DNA of 43,396 nucleotides from Flavobacteriales bacterium (GTDB lineage Bacteria; Bacteroidota; Bacteroidia; Flavobacteriales_D; Sanyastnellaceae). The stretch lies in the NCBI GenBank assembly GCA_029238785.1, contig JAQWFN010000036.1, positions 1 to 43,396 on the forward strand. The letters run 5' to 3'. The position numbers were made by a program, and so were the translations under genes. Below are positions 7,521 through 15,280 of this stretch, in pieces; within the stretch, counting starts at the first letter, position 1; every line of letters begins with the position of its first letter. Below the pieces are notes generated by a model. That model made no database searches, had not been told where the DNA came from, and saw nothing but the letters and a program-made list of their open reading frames with translations.

Positions 7521-9530
7521 ATGTCAAGCGAAATTGCAACAAGCATTCAGTACAACAATCCTGGTTTGAACAACCAAGAATTGATCGACCTATACAAAGC
7601 ATTACTACTTCCTCGAATGATTGAGGAGAAAATGTTGAGTCAACTCCGACTCGGGAAGATTTCCAAGTGGTTTAGTGGAATTGGTCAGGAAGCAATTTCT
7701 GTTGGCGTAACTCAAGCCCTTCATCAAGACGAGTTCATTCTACCTATGCACCGTAATTTGGGTGTTTTTGTAGGGCGAGGAATTCCTTTGAGCAGACTAT
7801 TTGCTCAATTTCAAGGAAAAGAAAGCGGTTTTACTAAAGGTCGCGATCGTTCTTTCCACTTTGGAAGCATCGAGCACCGTGTTGTTGGAATGATTTCCCA
7901 CCTTGGTCCGCAACTCGGTATTGCAGATGGTATTGCCTTGGCCAATAAACTTGGGCAAACGGAAAAAGCCACCTTTGTATTTACTGGCGACGGTGGAGCA
8001 AGTGAAGGTGATTTTCACGAGGCGGTTAACGTAGCTGCAGTGTGGCAATTGCCCGTGATTATTGGTATTGAAAACAACTCTTGGGGACTTTCCACACCGA
8101 GTTCAGAGCAATTTCGTTGTGCCCAGTTCGTTGATAAGGCCATTGGCTATGGAATTCCTGAGGAGGATGCCATTTTGGTTGATGGGAACAACATTTTGGA
8201 CGTGTACACCGCAGTTAAAAAAGCCGCTGAATCGATCCGCAAAAATCCTCGTCCGATCATCATGGAGTTCAAAACATTCAGGATTCGCGGACACGAGGAG
8301 GCTTCTGGCACCAAGTACTATCCTGAGGGCATTATTGAACAATGGGAGCAATTAGACCCTGTGGTGAACTTCGAACAGTTTTTGCATGAGGGTGGTGTAA
8401 TTGATGCCGATTTCATTGCTGCTGCGAAGAAAGAAATTAAAGATGAGATCAGCACTGCTTTGAAAACCGCTTACGCTGAAGACTTAATTACCGTAAGCAC
8501 TGAACGAGAAGTAGGCGATGTTTTTAAGGACTTTACTTTGGATGAAGTAGCACCTGGAAGCAGCACTAAAGAGATGCGTTTTATTGATGCTATTTCCGAT
8601 GGTTTGAAAACCGCAATGGAGCGTCATGACAAGCTCGTTTTGATGGGACAAGACATTGCAGATTACGGTGGTGTTTTTAAAGTAACAGAAGGTTTTGTTG
8701 ATGATTTTGGCAAAGACCGTGTTCGCAACACTCCGCTTTGTGAATCTGCAATTTTGGGCGCTGCGCTTGGTTTGAGCATGTCGGGCTACAAAGCCATGAT
8801 GGAAATGCAATTTGCAGATTTCGTGACTTGCGGATTTAATCAAATCGTGAACAACCTTGCAAAACTCAACTACCGTTGGGATGAAAATGCCGATGTGGTG
8901 GTTCGAATGCCTACAGGCGCAGGCGTTGGTGCTGGTCCGTTCCACAGCCAAAGCAACGAAGCTTGGTTCTTCCATACACCCGGCTTAAAAATTGCCTACC
9001 CTGCATTTCCAGCAGATGCAAAAGGGTTGTTATTGAGTGCTTTTGAAGATCCTAACCCCGTTATGTTCTTTGAGCACAAAGCCTTGTACAGAAGCATTAG
9101 TGCTGAGGTACCCGAAGGTTATTACACCATTCCTTTTGGTAAAGCCGCTCGTTTGAGAACTGGCGATAGTGTGAGCATCATTACTTATGGTATGGGTGTT
9201 CATTGGGCCCTTGCTGTGCTCGACAAGCACCCAGAGATTAGCGCTGATTTGATTGATTTGCGTACCCTCTCTCCTTTAGATACCGAGAGCATTTTCGAAA
9301 GTGTGAACAAGACCGGAAAAGCCATTGTCCTTCATGAAGATTGTTTGACTGGTGGTATTGGTGGTGAAATCTCCGCACTCATACACGAGCACTGCTGGAA
9401 AGCCTTGGATGCAGCTGTTGTGCGTTCTGCCAGTATGGACACTCCGGTGCCTTTTGCTGTGCCTTTGGAAAACAACTTTTTGGCAAGCGATCGCTTTGAG
9501 CAGCAACTCTTGCAATTGTTGGATGCCTAG
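7521..9530 (+). CDS. Fused 2-oxoacid (branched-chain) dehydrogenase E1 alpha/beta
   Basis: This 669-residue single-chain E1 uses thiamine diphosphate to decarboxylate a 2-oxoacid and pass the acyl group to lipoyl-E2. The first half (about 15-325) is the alpha subunit, with the ThDP motif GDGGASEGDF at about 157-166 closing with ENN. The second half (from about 345, TKEMRFIDAISDGLKTAMER) is the transketolase-type beta subunit, with MGQDIADYGGVFKVTEGF and FEHKALYR. In many bacteria these are two genes; fused forms are common in Bacteroidetes and are usually assigned to branched-chain 2-oxoacids. I cannot tell branched-chain from pyruvate specificity. E2 and E3 genes are not adjacent. The ATG was chosen because the upstream TTG lies in the promoter. 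Confidence 0.88.
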   Translation: MSSEIATSIQYNNPGLNNQELIDLYKALLLPRMIEEKMLSQLRLGKISKWFSGIGQEAISVGVTQALHQDEFILPMHRNLGVFVGRGIPLSRLFAQFQGKESGFTKGRDRSFHFGSIEHRVVGMISHLGPQLGIADGIALANKLGQTEKATFVFTGDGGASEGDFHEAVNVAAVWQLPVIIGIENNSWGLSTPSSEQFRCAQFVDKAIGYGIPEEDAILVDGNNILDVYTAVKKAAESIRKNPRPIIMEFKTFRIRGHEEASGTKYYPEGIIEQWEQLDPVVNFEQFLHEGGVIDADFIAAAKKEIKDEISTALKTAYAEDLITVSTEREVGDVFKDFTLDEVAPGSSTKEMRFIDAISDGLKTAMERHDKLVLMGQDIADYGGVFKVTEGFVDDFGKDRVRNTPLCESAILGAALGLSMSGYKAMMEMQFADFVTCGFNQIVNNLAKLNYRWDENADVVVRMPTGAGVGAGPFHSQSNEAWFFHTPGLKIAYPAFPADAKGLLLSAFEDPNPVMFFEHKALYRSISAEVPEGYYTIPFGKAARLRTGDSVSIITYGMGVHWALAVLDKHPEISADLIDLRTLSPLDTESIFESVNKTGKAIVLHEDCLTGGIGGEISALIHEHCWKALDAAVVRSASMDTPVPFAVPLENNFLASDRFEQQLLQLLDA

Positions 9531-9678
9531 TGAAGTATTCAAGCTAGGGCGGTTTCGAAGCTACTTCGATGAAATTCATCTTGAAAGCGACTAACATTCT
9601 GCTTTCTTCTGTGAATTGGTGGATTTGTTTTTCTAAAAAAAAGGACGTAACTTCTTAGGAATTAAGACCTTAACAATT

Positions 9679-9975
9679 ATGGCCACAAATCGCTCTCAAC
9701 TTAAACAGGCTGTGCACTCCATGCTCAATGACGTGGTTGAGCAGTGCTTTCATCATTTGATTCACTATCCGCATCAAACGGCAAAGATCAACAAGATTAT
9801 AAAAGATGCTACAGATGAAATCAACTATCAGTTGATTCGCATTGACGCCCATGATTTTAATGAGGAATCCTTGGAATTGAATCAGCATTACCAAATCATT
9901 TCCAAAGACGTTCATAAGAAGAGCATCCGCCTTTTGAGCGATTTGCAGAATGTTCAGAAAGAGCAATCAGCTTAA
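9679..9975 (+). CDS. Small helical protein of unknown function
   Basis: The gene encodes 98 residues, all soluble and predicted mainly helical, rich in His, Gln, Asn and Ile, with no signal peptide, membrane segment or cysteine cluster (one Cys near residue 23, in EQCFHHLIHYPHQ). I do not recognise a family. An antisense frame covers nearly the same bases, but its composition (runs of Leu, Met, Phe and Cys) is less protein-like, so I prefer the forward reading. The gene sits alone between the E1 gene and a convergent membrane TPR gene 10 bp downstream. Its role is unknown. Confidence 0.65.
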   Translation: MATNRSQLKQAVHSMLNDVVEQCFHHLIHYPHQTAKINKIIKDATDEINYQLIRIDAHDFNEESLELNQHYQIISKDVHKKSIRLLSDLQNVQKEQSA

Positions 9976-9985
9976 TTGGGGCTTT

Positions 9986-10528
9986 TTACCTTCTTCCTCC
10001 GCCTTGTTGGCGAACCACTTTAGGGTTTTTAATCGCTTGTTCGATGGTTTTGATGTCTTTCTTCATCATACCACGCTTATCCAATCGTTTCGCTTCATTG
10101 ATTAATTGAATGGCCTCATTGCGCTTGTTACGAGAAGCGGCTACCATTGCCATGTTCAATTTAGCCATGGCCTTATCGTGGTCCATATTCAGCCCCAGTT
10201 GAAGTGCTTTTCTGAAGTTCTTATCAGCACTGTTCAAGTTCGTACTCACTTCAGTTAGCCCAATCAAGTAGTACCAGTAACCTTGTTGTTTTTTCCAAAG
10301 TTTATCTGGATTTACTCGATCTAGCCACGTTCGCGCTTTGGCGAAGTCTTGTTTTCTAAGTTGAAAGAGTGCAACAATCATTCGCAGGCTTCGAAGGTTA
10401 ATCAATACCAGTATTGCCGAAACGAAAATCATTCCTATGCCCGAGCCCCAATTACCTGTTACAAACAAATAAACAGTGTAGGCCAAAGAGAGGGCTGCTA
10501 TTAAAATCTTTATTATTCTTGTATCCAT
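9986..10528 (-). CDS. Membrane-anchored TPR protein of unknown function
   Basis: The 180 residues (from the chosen ATG) begin with two hydrophobic helices: IIKILIAALSLAYTVYLFV, then GIGMIFVSAILVLINL. A basic loop follows, then a cytoplasmic helical region with at least one recognisable TPR unit (NFRKALQLGLNMDHDKAMAK and RNEAIQLINEAKRL). The C terminus is basic and glycine-rich (RQQGGGRR). Such two-helix plus TPR proteins are common in Bacteroidetes with no assigned function. An upstream in-frame ATG at 10546 lies at the predicted transcription start of the box at 10548-10555, so the downstream ATG at 10528 is preferred. It is divergent from the bacilliredoxin gene. Confidence 0.75.
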   Translation of the reverse strand: MDTRIIKILIAALSLAYTVYLFVTGNWGSGIGMIFVSAILVLINLRSLRMIVALFQLRKQDFAKARTWLDRVNPDKLWKKQQGYWYYLIGLTEVSTNLNSADKNFRKALQLGLNMDHDKAMAKLNMAMVAASRNKRNEAIQLINEAKRLDKRGMMKKDIKTIEQAIKNPKVVRQQGGGRR

Positions 10529-10547
10529 GCTTGCAGTTAATCGCATG

Positions 10548-10555
10548 CAAAGCTA
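10548..10555 (-). promoter_or_regulatory. Promoter -7 box TAGCTTTG (reverse strand)
   Basis: On the reverse strand the sequence reads TAGCTTTG, a perfect TAnnTTTG match, 19 bp before the ATG at 10528. It decides the start of the membrane TPR gene. No clear -33 TTG was found. Confidence 0.6.
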
Positions 10556-10570
10556 AAACTTATAACGCAC

Positions 10571-10912
10571 ATGGCACGCATCACGTGGAAAAGCATACAA
10601 ACAGAAGCCGACTTTCGAGAGGCAATCGCTGAAAGTAAGGAACGAACTGTCATCATCTTCAAGCACAGCACGCGCTGTTCTGTGAGCTTCATGGCGAAAA
10701 AAAATTTAGAAATGCAATGGGATATTGATGAAGCCAAAGCGAGCATCTATTATCTAGACTTAATCGCTTTTCGACCAATATCCAAGCTAATTTCACAAGA
10801 GCTGGGCGTTGAGCATCAATCTCCTCAGGCCATTGTGCTTAAAAACGAGTTGGTTGTTGACGCGCGTTCGCACAGTGAGATATCAGTGGATGCCTTACAC
10901 ACATTCTTGTAA
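10571..10912 (+). CDS. Monothiol bacilliredoxin, YtxJ/BrxC family
   Basis: The 113-residue thioredoxin-fold protein carries the family signature FKHSTRCSVS, with a single cysteine (Cys36) in place of a CxxC pair. YtxJ/BrxC proteins remove bacillithiol from S-bacillithiolated proteins or take part in that cycle in the cytoplasm. The rest of the fold is visible: IYYLDLI strand, then the cis-Pro region QSPQAIVLKNELVV, where the family has SPQ before the strand. Its presence implies that the organism makes bacillithiol, as many Bacteroidetes do; no biosynthesis gene is in this window. The start ATG follows the divergent gene by 42 bp. Confidence 0.85.
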   Translation: MARITWKSIQTEADFREAIAESKERTVIIFKHSTRCSVSFMAKKNLEMQWDIDEAKASIYYLDLIAFRPISKLISQELGVEHQSPQAIVLKNELVVDARSHSEISVDALHTFL

Positions 10913-10953
10913 AATTGCGTATCTTGTGCATGCTATAACCTGAAAACAACCGC

Positions 10954-11574
10954 ATGCAACGTCTACTCCTTTTAAGCACCTTTTTGGTGTTTACGCTTTG
11001 TCTTTACGGACAATCTTCCAATTCCATCCACATCAAAAACGCGTATTTCATTACTGGTCAGCCCATTTTCGGTTTGGGTTTTGAGCGTGCTGTACACCCT
11101 TCTCTTTCACTCATGCTTAGCGCTGAATACGGCAGGTACGCTTCTGTGGAAGAAGAACTACTCAGTGCTAGTATAGAGAGTTACAATCTCAGTGGCTTTG
11201 GTCTTCAAGGAGAATTGAGATGGTATTGCTTTCAAGCCAAGCACGAGCAACAGCGCGGATTATTCTTAGCTGGAACATTAAAACAGCGTTGGATGACTGA
11301 ATATCAAGCTGAAGGAATATCAGCTTTTCAAAACCAGCTTGAGCTCAATAATTTGAACGTTCAAGAGCGTTGGGCCAGCGGACGTTCGATTGGATTACTC
11401 ACAGGATATCGGGTGACTTGTGGAAGCAGCAAACTCGCTTTTGAAATCCTTGCTGGAACCGCCTATGAATGGCAAGATTGGCGCAATGTTTCAAGCACTT
11501 CCACTCCCTCATCAGACAGCAAAACGTGCCGCTTTATTCCCAGAGCAGAGTTAGGCATTGTTTACACGCTCTGA
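10954..11574 (+). CDS. Small exported protein, probable outer-membrane beta-barrel
   Basis: The 206-residue protein has a clear signal peptide (1-20, LLLLSTFLVFTLCLYGQ). The mature part alternates hydrophobic and polar residues with many aromatic strand ends and short loops (GLGFERAVHPSLSLMLSAEY, FGLQGELRWYCF, LAFEILAGTAYEW) and finishes in a strand with a hydrophobic end (ELGIVYTL). This pattern fits a small eight-strand outer-membrane barrel of the kind found throughout Bacteroidetes. I do not recognise a specific family or substrate. It follows the bacilliredoxin gene by 41 bp in the same direction, but no functional link is evident. Confidence 0.65.
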   Translation: MQRLLLLSTFLVFTLCLYGQSSNSIHIKNAYFITGQPIFGLGFERAVHPSLSLMLSAEYGRYASVEEELLSASIESYNLSGFGLQGELRWYCFQAKHEQQRGLFLAGTLKQRWMTEYQAEGISAFQNQLELNNLNVQERWASGRSIGLLTGYRVTCGSSKLAFEILAGTAYEWQDWRNVSSTSTPSSDSKTCRFIPRAELGIVYTL

Positions 11575-11589
11575 ACGAACTCTTTTTAC

Positions 11590-11597
11590 TAAATTTG
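11590..11597 (+). promoter_or_regulatory. Promoter -7 box TAAATTTG of the ORF-3-like/miaA/mutS2 group
   Basis: TAAATTTG matches TAnnTTTG perfectly and lies 27 bp before the ATG at 11625. It likely drives the three closely spaced genes that follow. It also shows that the upstream in-frame extension back to 11469, inside the previous gene, is not used. The -33 TTG is not at the usual spacing. Confidence 0.65.
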
Positions 11598-11624
11598 TAC
11601 CCGATTTTTAACGGGATAAAGGCC

Positions 11625-12212
11625 ATGAGCATCATTAAAGTTCGTGTTGTTGCAGACACAGAAGAAGACATCTTTCGCGATATTGAAATTGAAGCTACTG
11701 ATACCTTCGAGCGGCTTCATAAGAGTATTATTGCTGCTTTCGACTTTAGAGAAGACGAAATGGCCAGCTTCTACATGAGCAATGATCAGTGGGAAAGAGG
11801 AGAAGAAATTGCGCTTATGGATATGGGTCCTGCCGATGACGGCCTCCCTTTCAAAAGCATGAGCAACACTGTATTGTCTGACATGATTACCGAGCCCGAT
11901 CAGAAAATCGTTTACGTTTATGACTTCATTCGCATGTGGTGTTTCTACATCGAAGTGGTAGAGATGAAAAAACGTGCGCTTTCAACGATTTACCCCAAAG
12001 TTTCTATGGTCTTTGGTACTAGTCCGGAACAAGATCAAAAAGAAACCGATTTGTTTGATGACCTTCTGATTGACGGAGAAGATGCTCCTGCCGCTAAAGT
12101 GAAACCAGAGCTCACTGGAGACCCTGAGATCGATGCGTATTTGATGGAGGATGATGAAGATGAAGATGGTGGTTTTGAAAACATCGACGACCTCGGTGAT
12201 GAATACTACTAG
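11625..12212 (+). CDS. pRiA4b ORF-3-like (IS1096 TnpR-like) domain protein
   Basis: The 195-residue protein reads MSIIKVRVVADTEEDIFRDI, then TDTFERLHKSIIAAFDF, then MASFYMSNDQWERGEEIAL, then KIVYVYDFIRMWCFYIEV. This is the order of motifs of the plasmid pRiA4b ORF-3 family, a small alpha/beta fold found in many bacteria and in some transposons as a passenger. Its biochemical role is unknown. The C terminus (about 165-195) is an acidic tail (EDDEDEDGGFENIDDLGDEY). The gene is 6 bp upstream of miaA and is almost certainly cotranscribed with it, so here it is a chromosomal housekeeping neighbour; no transposon is present. Confidence 0.8.
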   Translation: MSIIKVRVVADTEEDIFRDIEIEATDTFERLHKSIIAAFDFREDEMASFYMSNDQWERGEEIALMDMGPADDGLPFKSMSNTVLSDMITEPDQKIVYVYDFIRMWCFYIEVVEMKKRALSTIYPKVSMVFGTSPEQDQKETDLFDDLLIDGEDAPAAKVKPELTGDPEIDAYLMEDDEDEDGGFENIDDLGDEYY

Positions 12213-12218
12213 AATTAA

Positions 12219-13145
12219 ATGAAGCCCCTACTTATCGTTGTTGTTGGTCCTACTGCAATTGGAAAAACAGCGCTTTCTATAGCGCTTGCAAAGGCCCTGA
12301 ACACGGAGATCATTTCCTCAGATTCAAGGCAGTTTTACAAAGAACTCGCTATTGGTACTGCCAAACCTACGGAAGAAGAAAGGGCTGAAGCCGTTCACCA
12401 CTTTGTTGATTTTCTGAGCATAAATGAGGAATACAGCGCTGGTCAGTTCGAACGCGATGTGATTGCATTCCTCGACAACTTTTTCAAAACAAAGTCATGT
12501 GCTGTCATGGTTGGCGGTTCGGGTCTTTTTGTAAAAGCTGTGATAGAAGGCTTAGATGATCTTCCACGAAATACCATTCATCGCGAAGCACTCAACGAGC
12601 GTTTTGAAAAAGACGGAATAGCTCCGCTTCTGGAAGAACTAAAATCACTCGATCCAAAGGTTCACGATTATCTCGATGTTCACAACCCACAGCGTGTGAT
12701 TCGCGCATTAGAAGTATGTTTAGCAAGTGGTAAACCCTACTCTGCTCAGCGTTTGAATCAAGCGAAAGAGCGCCCTTTTGATGTGCTGCTCCTTGGGCTA
12801 TCGGGAGAACGGGAATGGATTTATGAGCGGATCAATCAGCGCACCTTGCAAATGATGGAAGAAGGATTTCTAGATGAAGCCCGATCTGTTTTTGAGTACC
12901 GCAACTTGAACGCCTTAAAAACCGTGGGTTATACCGAGCTTTTTGCTCATTTGAACGGCGAATATGATTTAGAAAGAGCCGTTGAACTCATTCAACAGAA
13001 CACACGTAGGTTTGCTAAACGACAACTTACCTGGTTCAAAAAGAGCACAAATACCCATTGGATGGACGCCCAAAAGCCGGAGGAAATTGTTAGTTGGGTA
13101 AAAAATGAGCTCGCCAATCGAACAAGCGAGAGCTCAAATCGTTAA
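12219..13145 (+). CDS. miaA: tRNA dimethylallyltransferase MiaA
   Basis: The 308-residue enzyme adds a dimethylallyl group to the N6 of A37 in tRNAs that read codons starting with U. The P-loop GPTAIGKT is at residues 10-17. The DSRQFYKELAIGTAKPT segment (35-51) is the conserved substrate-binding region, and NPQRVIRALEV and KTVGYTEL are the usual family motifs further on. Length is normal. It starts 6 bp after the stop of the ORF-3-like gene and ends 8 bp before mutS2, which suggests one transcript. Nothing odd is seen. Confidence 0.95.
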   Translation: MKPLLIVVVGPTAIGKTALSIALAKALNTEIISSDSRQFYKELAIGTAKPTEEERAEAVHHFVDFLSINEEYSAGQFERDVIAFLDNFFKTKSCAVMVGGSGLFVKAVIEGLDDLPRNTIHREALNERFEKDGIAPLLEELKSLDPKVHDYLDVHNPQRVIRALEVCLASGKPYSAQRLNQAKERPFDVLLLGLSGEREWIYERINQRTLQMMEEGFLDEARSVFEYRNLNALKTVGYTELFAHLNGEYDLERAVELIQQNTRRFAKRQLTWFKKSTNTHWMDAQKPEEIVSWVKNELANRTSESSNR

Positions 13146-13153
13146 TTGAGAGC

Positions 13154-15265
13154 ATGCAGACCATTATTGACGAACAAACCGTAAAAGATTTAGAATTCGA
13201 CCTCATTCGAATCATGCTTCACGACATGTGCAATTCTAGCACGGCGAAGGCAAAAATGGCTGAACTTGCCCCATTTAGAAAACCGAATGAACTCGAAAAA
13301 GCTTTGCGCGAGCTCAAAGAGTTTCACCGCATTCGTACTGAGGGCTACTCTTTCCCCGCCATTGACTTCGATGAGTTATTAAAAGAGATCAAGCTCCTTA
13401 GTATCCCAGGCTCTGTTTTGCCTGAATTTAGCTTCCTCAGCATCTTGTCCGCATCCCGCTTGGTAAATGACTTGGTGCAGTTTTTCAAAAAAGAAAAAGG
13501 TGTCTTTGAGGAATTAGAATTGTTGATGAAGGATGTTTATTACACCCAAGACATCATCAAACCCATTGAACAGGTATTTAGCCCGAGAGGAGACATCAAA
13601 GACGAGGCCTCTCCGGCCCTCGCTTCCATTCGAAAAGAAATTGTTGCCTGCCGCAGCCGCATTACGCGTCAATTCAACCGCGAATTGAAGAACATGACAG
13701 ACAAGGGACTTCTCGGCGATGTGAAGGAGGCTTACCTTCAAAACCGTCGGGTTTTAGCCATTCAAAGCTCGCACAAACGCAAGGTAAACGGCATCGTTCA
13801 AGGGACTTCTAAAACAGGAAACCTCACTTATATTGAGCCTCAATCTGTGGTGGCCATGAACCATGAATTGGAAATGGTACACGACGATGAGCGAAAGGAA
13901 ATTAGGAGAATCTTGGCTGCACTGACAGAAAGCATTCGCGGACATGTTGAGCTGATTGAATCCTACCAGAAACTTTTAGTGGCCCTTGATTTCATCAACG
14001 CTAAGTGTCGTCTAGCCATTCAACTGAAATGCAGCATGCCTTCGTTTCAAAAAGACAATCGCGTTGAATTAATTGAGGCCTACCACCCTATTCTCTTGCT
14101 CACCAATGAACGCGAGGGGAACAAGACCTTTCCGCAAAGCTTAACGCTCGATCTGGAACACCGCATGTTAGTGATCTCTGGTCCGAATGCTGGTGGAAAG
14201 AGCATCACCTTGAAAACCGTTGGACTTCTGCAATTGATGTTTCAAAGTGGTTTGATGATTCCTGCCGACCAGAACAGCAAGCTCTCGTTTTTCAGGTTTA
14301 TTCTTACCGACATTGGCGATAACCAGAGCATTGAGAATCAATTGAGTACTTATTCTTACCGTTTGAAGCGGATGAAGCACTTTTTGGACATCACCAACAA
14401 GAACACGCTTTTGCTTCTGGACGAGTTTGGAACCGGTTCTGATCCGGATTTAGGCGGTGCTTTGGCTGAAGTGTTTTTTGAAGAACTCTACAAACGGAAT
14501 GCTTTTGGGGTGATTACTACGCATTACTCCAACATTAAACTGCGCGCTGCGAACATGAACGGCGCCCTGAACGGTTCGATGCTCTTCGACAAAGAATCTT
14601 TAGAACCCTTGTTCAAATTGGATATTGGTCAGCCTGGAAGCTCCTTCACCTTTGAAGTAGCAGAAATCAACGGCATTCCACAGCACCTCATTGAAGACGC
14701 CATTTCAAGGCTTGACGACAGGAAAGTGAAAATGGACCGACTCATTGCGGATTTACAAAAAGAGAAGGCGCATTACCGAGCCAAAGCGCATCAGGTGAGT
14801 CAAGAAGAATTGAAGACAAAAACCCAAGGTTTGGAGTTTGAACGCTTGCGGATGAAGTACGAGCAGAAGGAACTCGCCCAGCAAAAACTCATTGAAGAAA
14901 ATAACCTCAATATCAACCGGGGAAGAAAGCTCAGTGCTTTTATCAATGCCTATGAAGTCAGTGCGAAGGGCAAAAACCTCAACAAAGAATTGCTTGCCGA
15001 GGTGAACAAGTACATTGCCATGGAAAAGGCAAAAATTGTTGACGCCAAGAAAGCCGCCGAACTCAAGGCAAAAAGTCAGTCGAAAAAGAAACAAGTCGCC
15101 AAACCTAGAACCAACCAGCACTTGATAAAAGTAGGTTCAACCGTTAAGCTCATTAACGGAAAAGAGAAAGGCACCGTGCTTGAGTTGGACGCTGAGAATG
15201 CCACTGTTGCCTTTGGTGTTTTCAAAACGAAAGTGCGTTTGAACCGCTTAAATTTCGTGCGTTAA
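13154..15265 (+). CDS. mutS2: MutS2-family ATPase lacking the Smr nuclease domain
   Basis: The 703-residue protein is MutS-like. It has core and clamp helices (1-300), a Walker A motif GPNAGGKS near residue 342, a Walker B/signature region LLLLDEFGTGSDPDLGGALA near 420, and an ITTHYSNIK H-loop. A long coiled coil follows (about 520-640) and then a small beta-barrel, KOW-like end (VGSTVKLINGKEKGTVLEL). Canonical MutS2 of about 780 residues ends with an Smr nuclease domain that nicks DNA or acts on collided ribosomes; no such domain remains here, since the protein stops right after the beta-barrel. It may therefore act without its own nuclease. It is the last gene of the miaA group and converges with the giant secreted gene 15 bp away. 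Confidence 0.88.
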   Translation: MQTIIDEQTVKDLEFDLIRIMLHDMCNSSTAKAKMAELAPFRKPNELEKALRELKEFHRIRTEGYSFPAIDFDELLKEIKLLSIPGSVLPEFSFLSILSASRLVNDLVQFFKKEKGVFEELELLMKDVYYTQDIIKPIEQVFSPRGDIKDEASPALASIRKEIVACRSRITRQFNRELKNMTDKGLLGDVKEAYLQNRRVLAIQSSHKRKVNGIVQGTSKTGNLTYIEPQSVVAMNHELEMVHDDERKEIRRILAALTESIRGHVELIESYQKLLVALDFINAKCRLAIQLKCSMPSFQKDNRVELIEAYHPILLLTNEREGNKTFPQSLTLDLEHRMLVISGPNAGGKSITLKTVGLLQLMFQSGLMIPADQNSKLSFFRFILTDIGDNQSIENQLSTYSYRLKRMKHFLDITNKNTLLLLDEFGTGSDPDLGGALAEVFFEELYKRNAFGVITTHYSNIKLRAANMNGALNGSMLFDKESLEPLFKLDIGQPGSSFTFEVAEINGIPQHLIEDAISRLDDRKVKMDRLIADLQKEKAHYRAKAHQVSQEELKTKTQGLEFERLRMKYEQKELAQQKLIEENNLNINRGRKLSAFINAYEVSAKGKNLNKELLAEVNKYIAMEKAKIVDAKKAAELKAKSQSKKKQVAKPRTNQHLIKVGSTVKLINGKEKGTVLELDAENATVAFGVFKTKVRLNRLNFVR

Positions 15266-15280
15266 GGCTTTCCTAATCAC

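Noticed and set aside
8484-8975. Long antisense frame (163 codons) within the E1 dehydrogenase gene
   Set aside because: It lies entirely inside a well-recognised gene on the other strand and has His/Cys-rich shadow composition.
9670-9966. Antisense open frame of 98 codons opposite the small helical gene
   Set aside because: Its translation is rich in Leu, Met, Phe and Cys with no domain pattern, and the forward frame has more protein-like composition; only one of the two is likely to be real.
11625-12212. Insertion sequence suggested by the IS1096 TnpR-like domain
   Set aside because: No transposase, inverted repeats or target duplication is present, and the gene is tightly linked to miaA and mutS2 with its own promoter.
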